6,576 nt of DNA, taken from contig JAUJMB010000064.1 of assembly GCA_030447045.1 (NCBI GenBank), forward strand, positions 1 through 6,576, in the 5' to 3' direction. Numbering within the stretch: the first letter of the stretch is position 1; every line of letters begins with the position of its first letter. The notes beneath the pieces were generated by a model. That model worked only from the letters and a program-made list of their open reading frames with translations. It did not search any database and had not been told where the DNA came from. Shown one piece after another: positions 6,272-6,576 of this stretch. The position numbers were made by a program, and so were the translations under genes. The DNA comes from Rubrobacteraceae bacterium (GTDB lineage Bacteria > Actinomycetota > Rubrobacteria > Rubrobacterales > Rubrobacteraceae).

Positions 6272-6576
6272 ATGAGAAGGACGCTTACGTTGTTGGCTTC
6301 TGCTGGCGTGGCGCTACTCCTGGCTGGCGGGGTGAACTTGTTCGGGATGGAGGGGGCCGCGAGGGCCGCCTTTCCCGAGACCAACGGCAACGTCGCCTTC
6401 TACAGGGACGGCGACGTCTGGGCCATGAACCCGAGCGACCCGGGCGCGGCCGGGCGGCTCACGACCGACTACGGCGAGCAGTCCAACCCCGCCTTCTCGC
6501 CGGACGGCACGAGGATAGCCTACGAGTACGGCTACGGCATCTGGGTGATGAACGCCGATGGCTCCGCCCAGAGGAA
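6272..6576 (+). CDS. Exported TolB-like/PD40 beta-propeller protein, N-terminal part (3' end outside window)
   Basis: 101 codons are visible. The start MRRTLTLLASAGVALLLAGG is a signal peptide ending near ARA|AF (about 32-33), so the protein is exported or surface-exposed. Next comes NGNVAFYRDGDVWAMNPSD, then a full PD40 motif NPAFSPDGTRIAYEYGYGIW with VMNADGS. The spacing matches blades of TolB-type beta-propellers, where each blade ends in SPDG.RIAY and continues with a strand like IWVMNADG. Such proteins usually bind partners or polymers and lack a catalytic signature here. E. coli TolB itself is not implied, since no Tol-Pal genes are seen. The ATG at 6272 is preferred, with AAGGTG about 6 nt upstream. 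A GTG directly before it (6269) is the alternative. The gene runs divergently from the regulator. Confidence 0.85.
   Translation, partial: MRRTLTLLASAGVALLLAGGVNLFGMEGAARAAFPETNGNVAFYRDGDVWAMNPSDPGAAGRLTTDYGEQSNPAFSPDGTRIAYEYGYGIWVMNADGSAQR

Overview
The window is GC-rich bacterial DNA whose codons nearly always end in G or C. The large regulator resembles the AfsR/LuxR hybrids common in Rubrobacter and related deep-branching Actinobacteria. I therefore infer a Rubrobacter-like actinomycete, from protein style and composition only. No rRNA, tRNA, CRISPR array, insertion sequence or integrase is visible.

Layout: positions 3-404 (+) are the 3' end of purU, formyltetrahydrofolate deformylase. 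It converges on a class I SAM-dependent methyltransferase (453-1274, -), with a perfect GC-rich stem-loop between the two stops. A 250-bp intergenic region (1275-1524) holds a long perfect hairpin and one copy of an 18-bp dyad. Next, on the minus strand, come two small exported proteins (1525-1905 and 1965-2369), each with its own signal peptide and strong ribosome binding site. They share a Cys/GKFY pattern and look like diverged tandem paralogues. Upstream of them is a very large signalling regulator (2581-5804, -): a winged helix, a BTAD domain, a STAND ATPase, helical repeats and a C-terminal LuxR HTH. A small upstream ORF (5815-5984, -) probably shares its transcript. The right edge (6272-6576, +) is the start of an exported TolB-like beta-propeller protein, divergent from the regulator.

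Two things stand out. First, the regulator is readable only across a -1 frame change at a run of five G (5433-5437, minus sense). The small ORF upstream shows the same kind of frame change about 450 bp away. Both fit one missing G, so the cause could be sequencing error, decay or frameshifting. Second, an 18-bp imperfect dyad (consensus near ATCACTCATTTGGGGGAT) occurs three times: upstream of the methyltransferase, the regulator unit and the propeller gene. Each copy has the same orientation toward its gene and lies 19-22 bp upstream of a weak -10-like hexamer. That is where a class II activator would bind. A reasonable but untested hypothesis is a local regulon for secreted or envelope proteins, controlled by the LuxR-type regulator encoded here.
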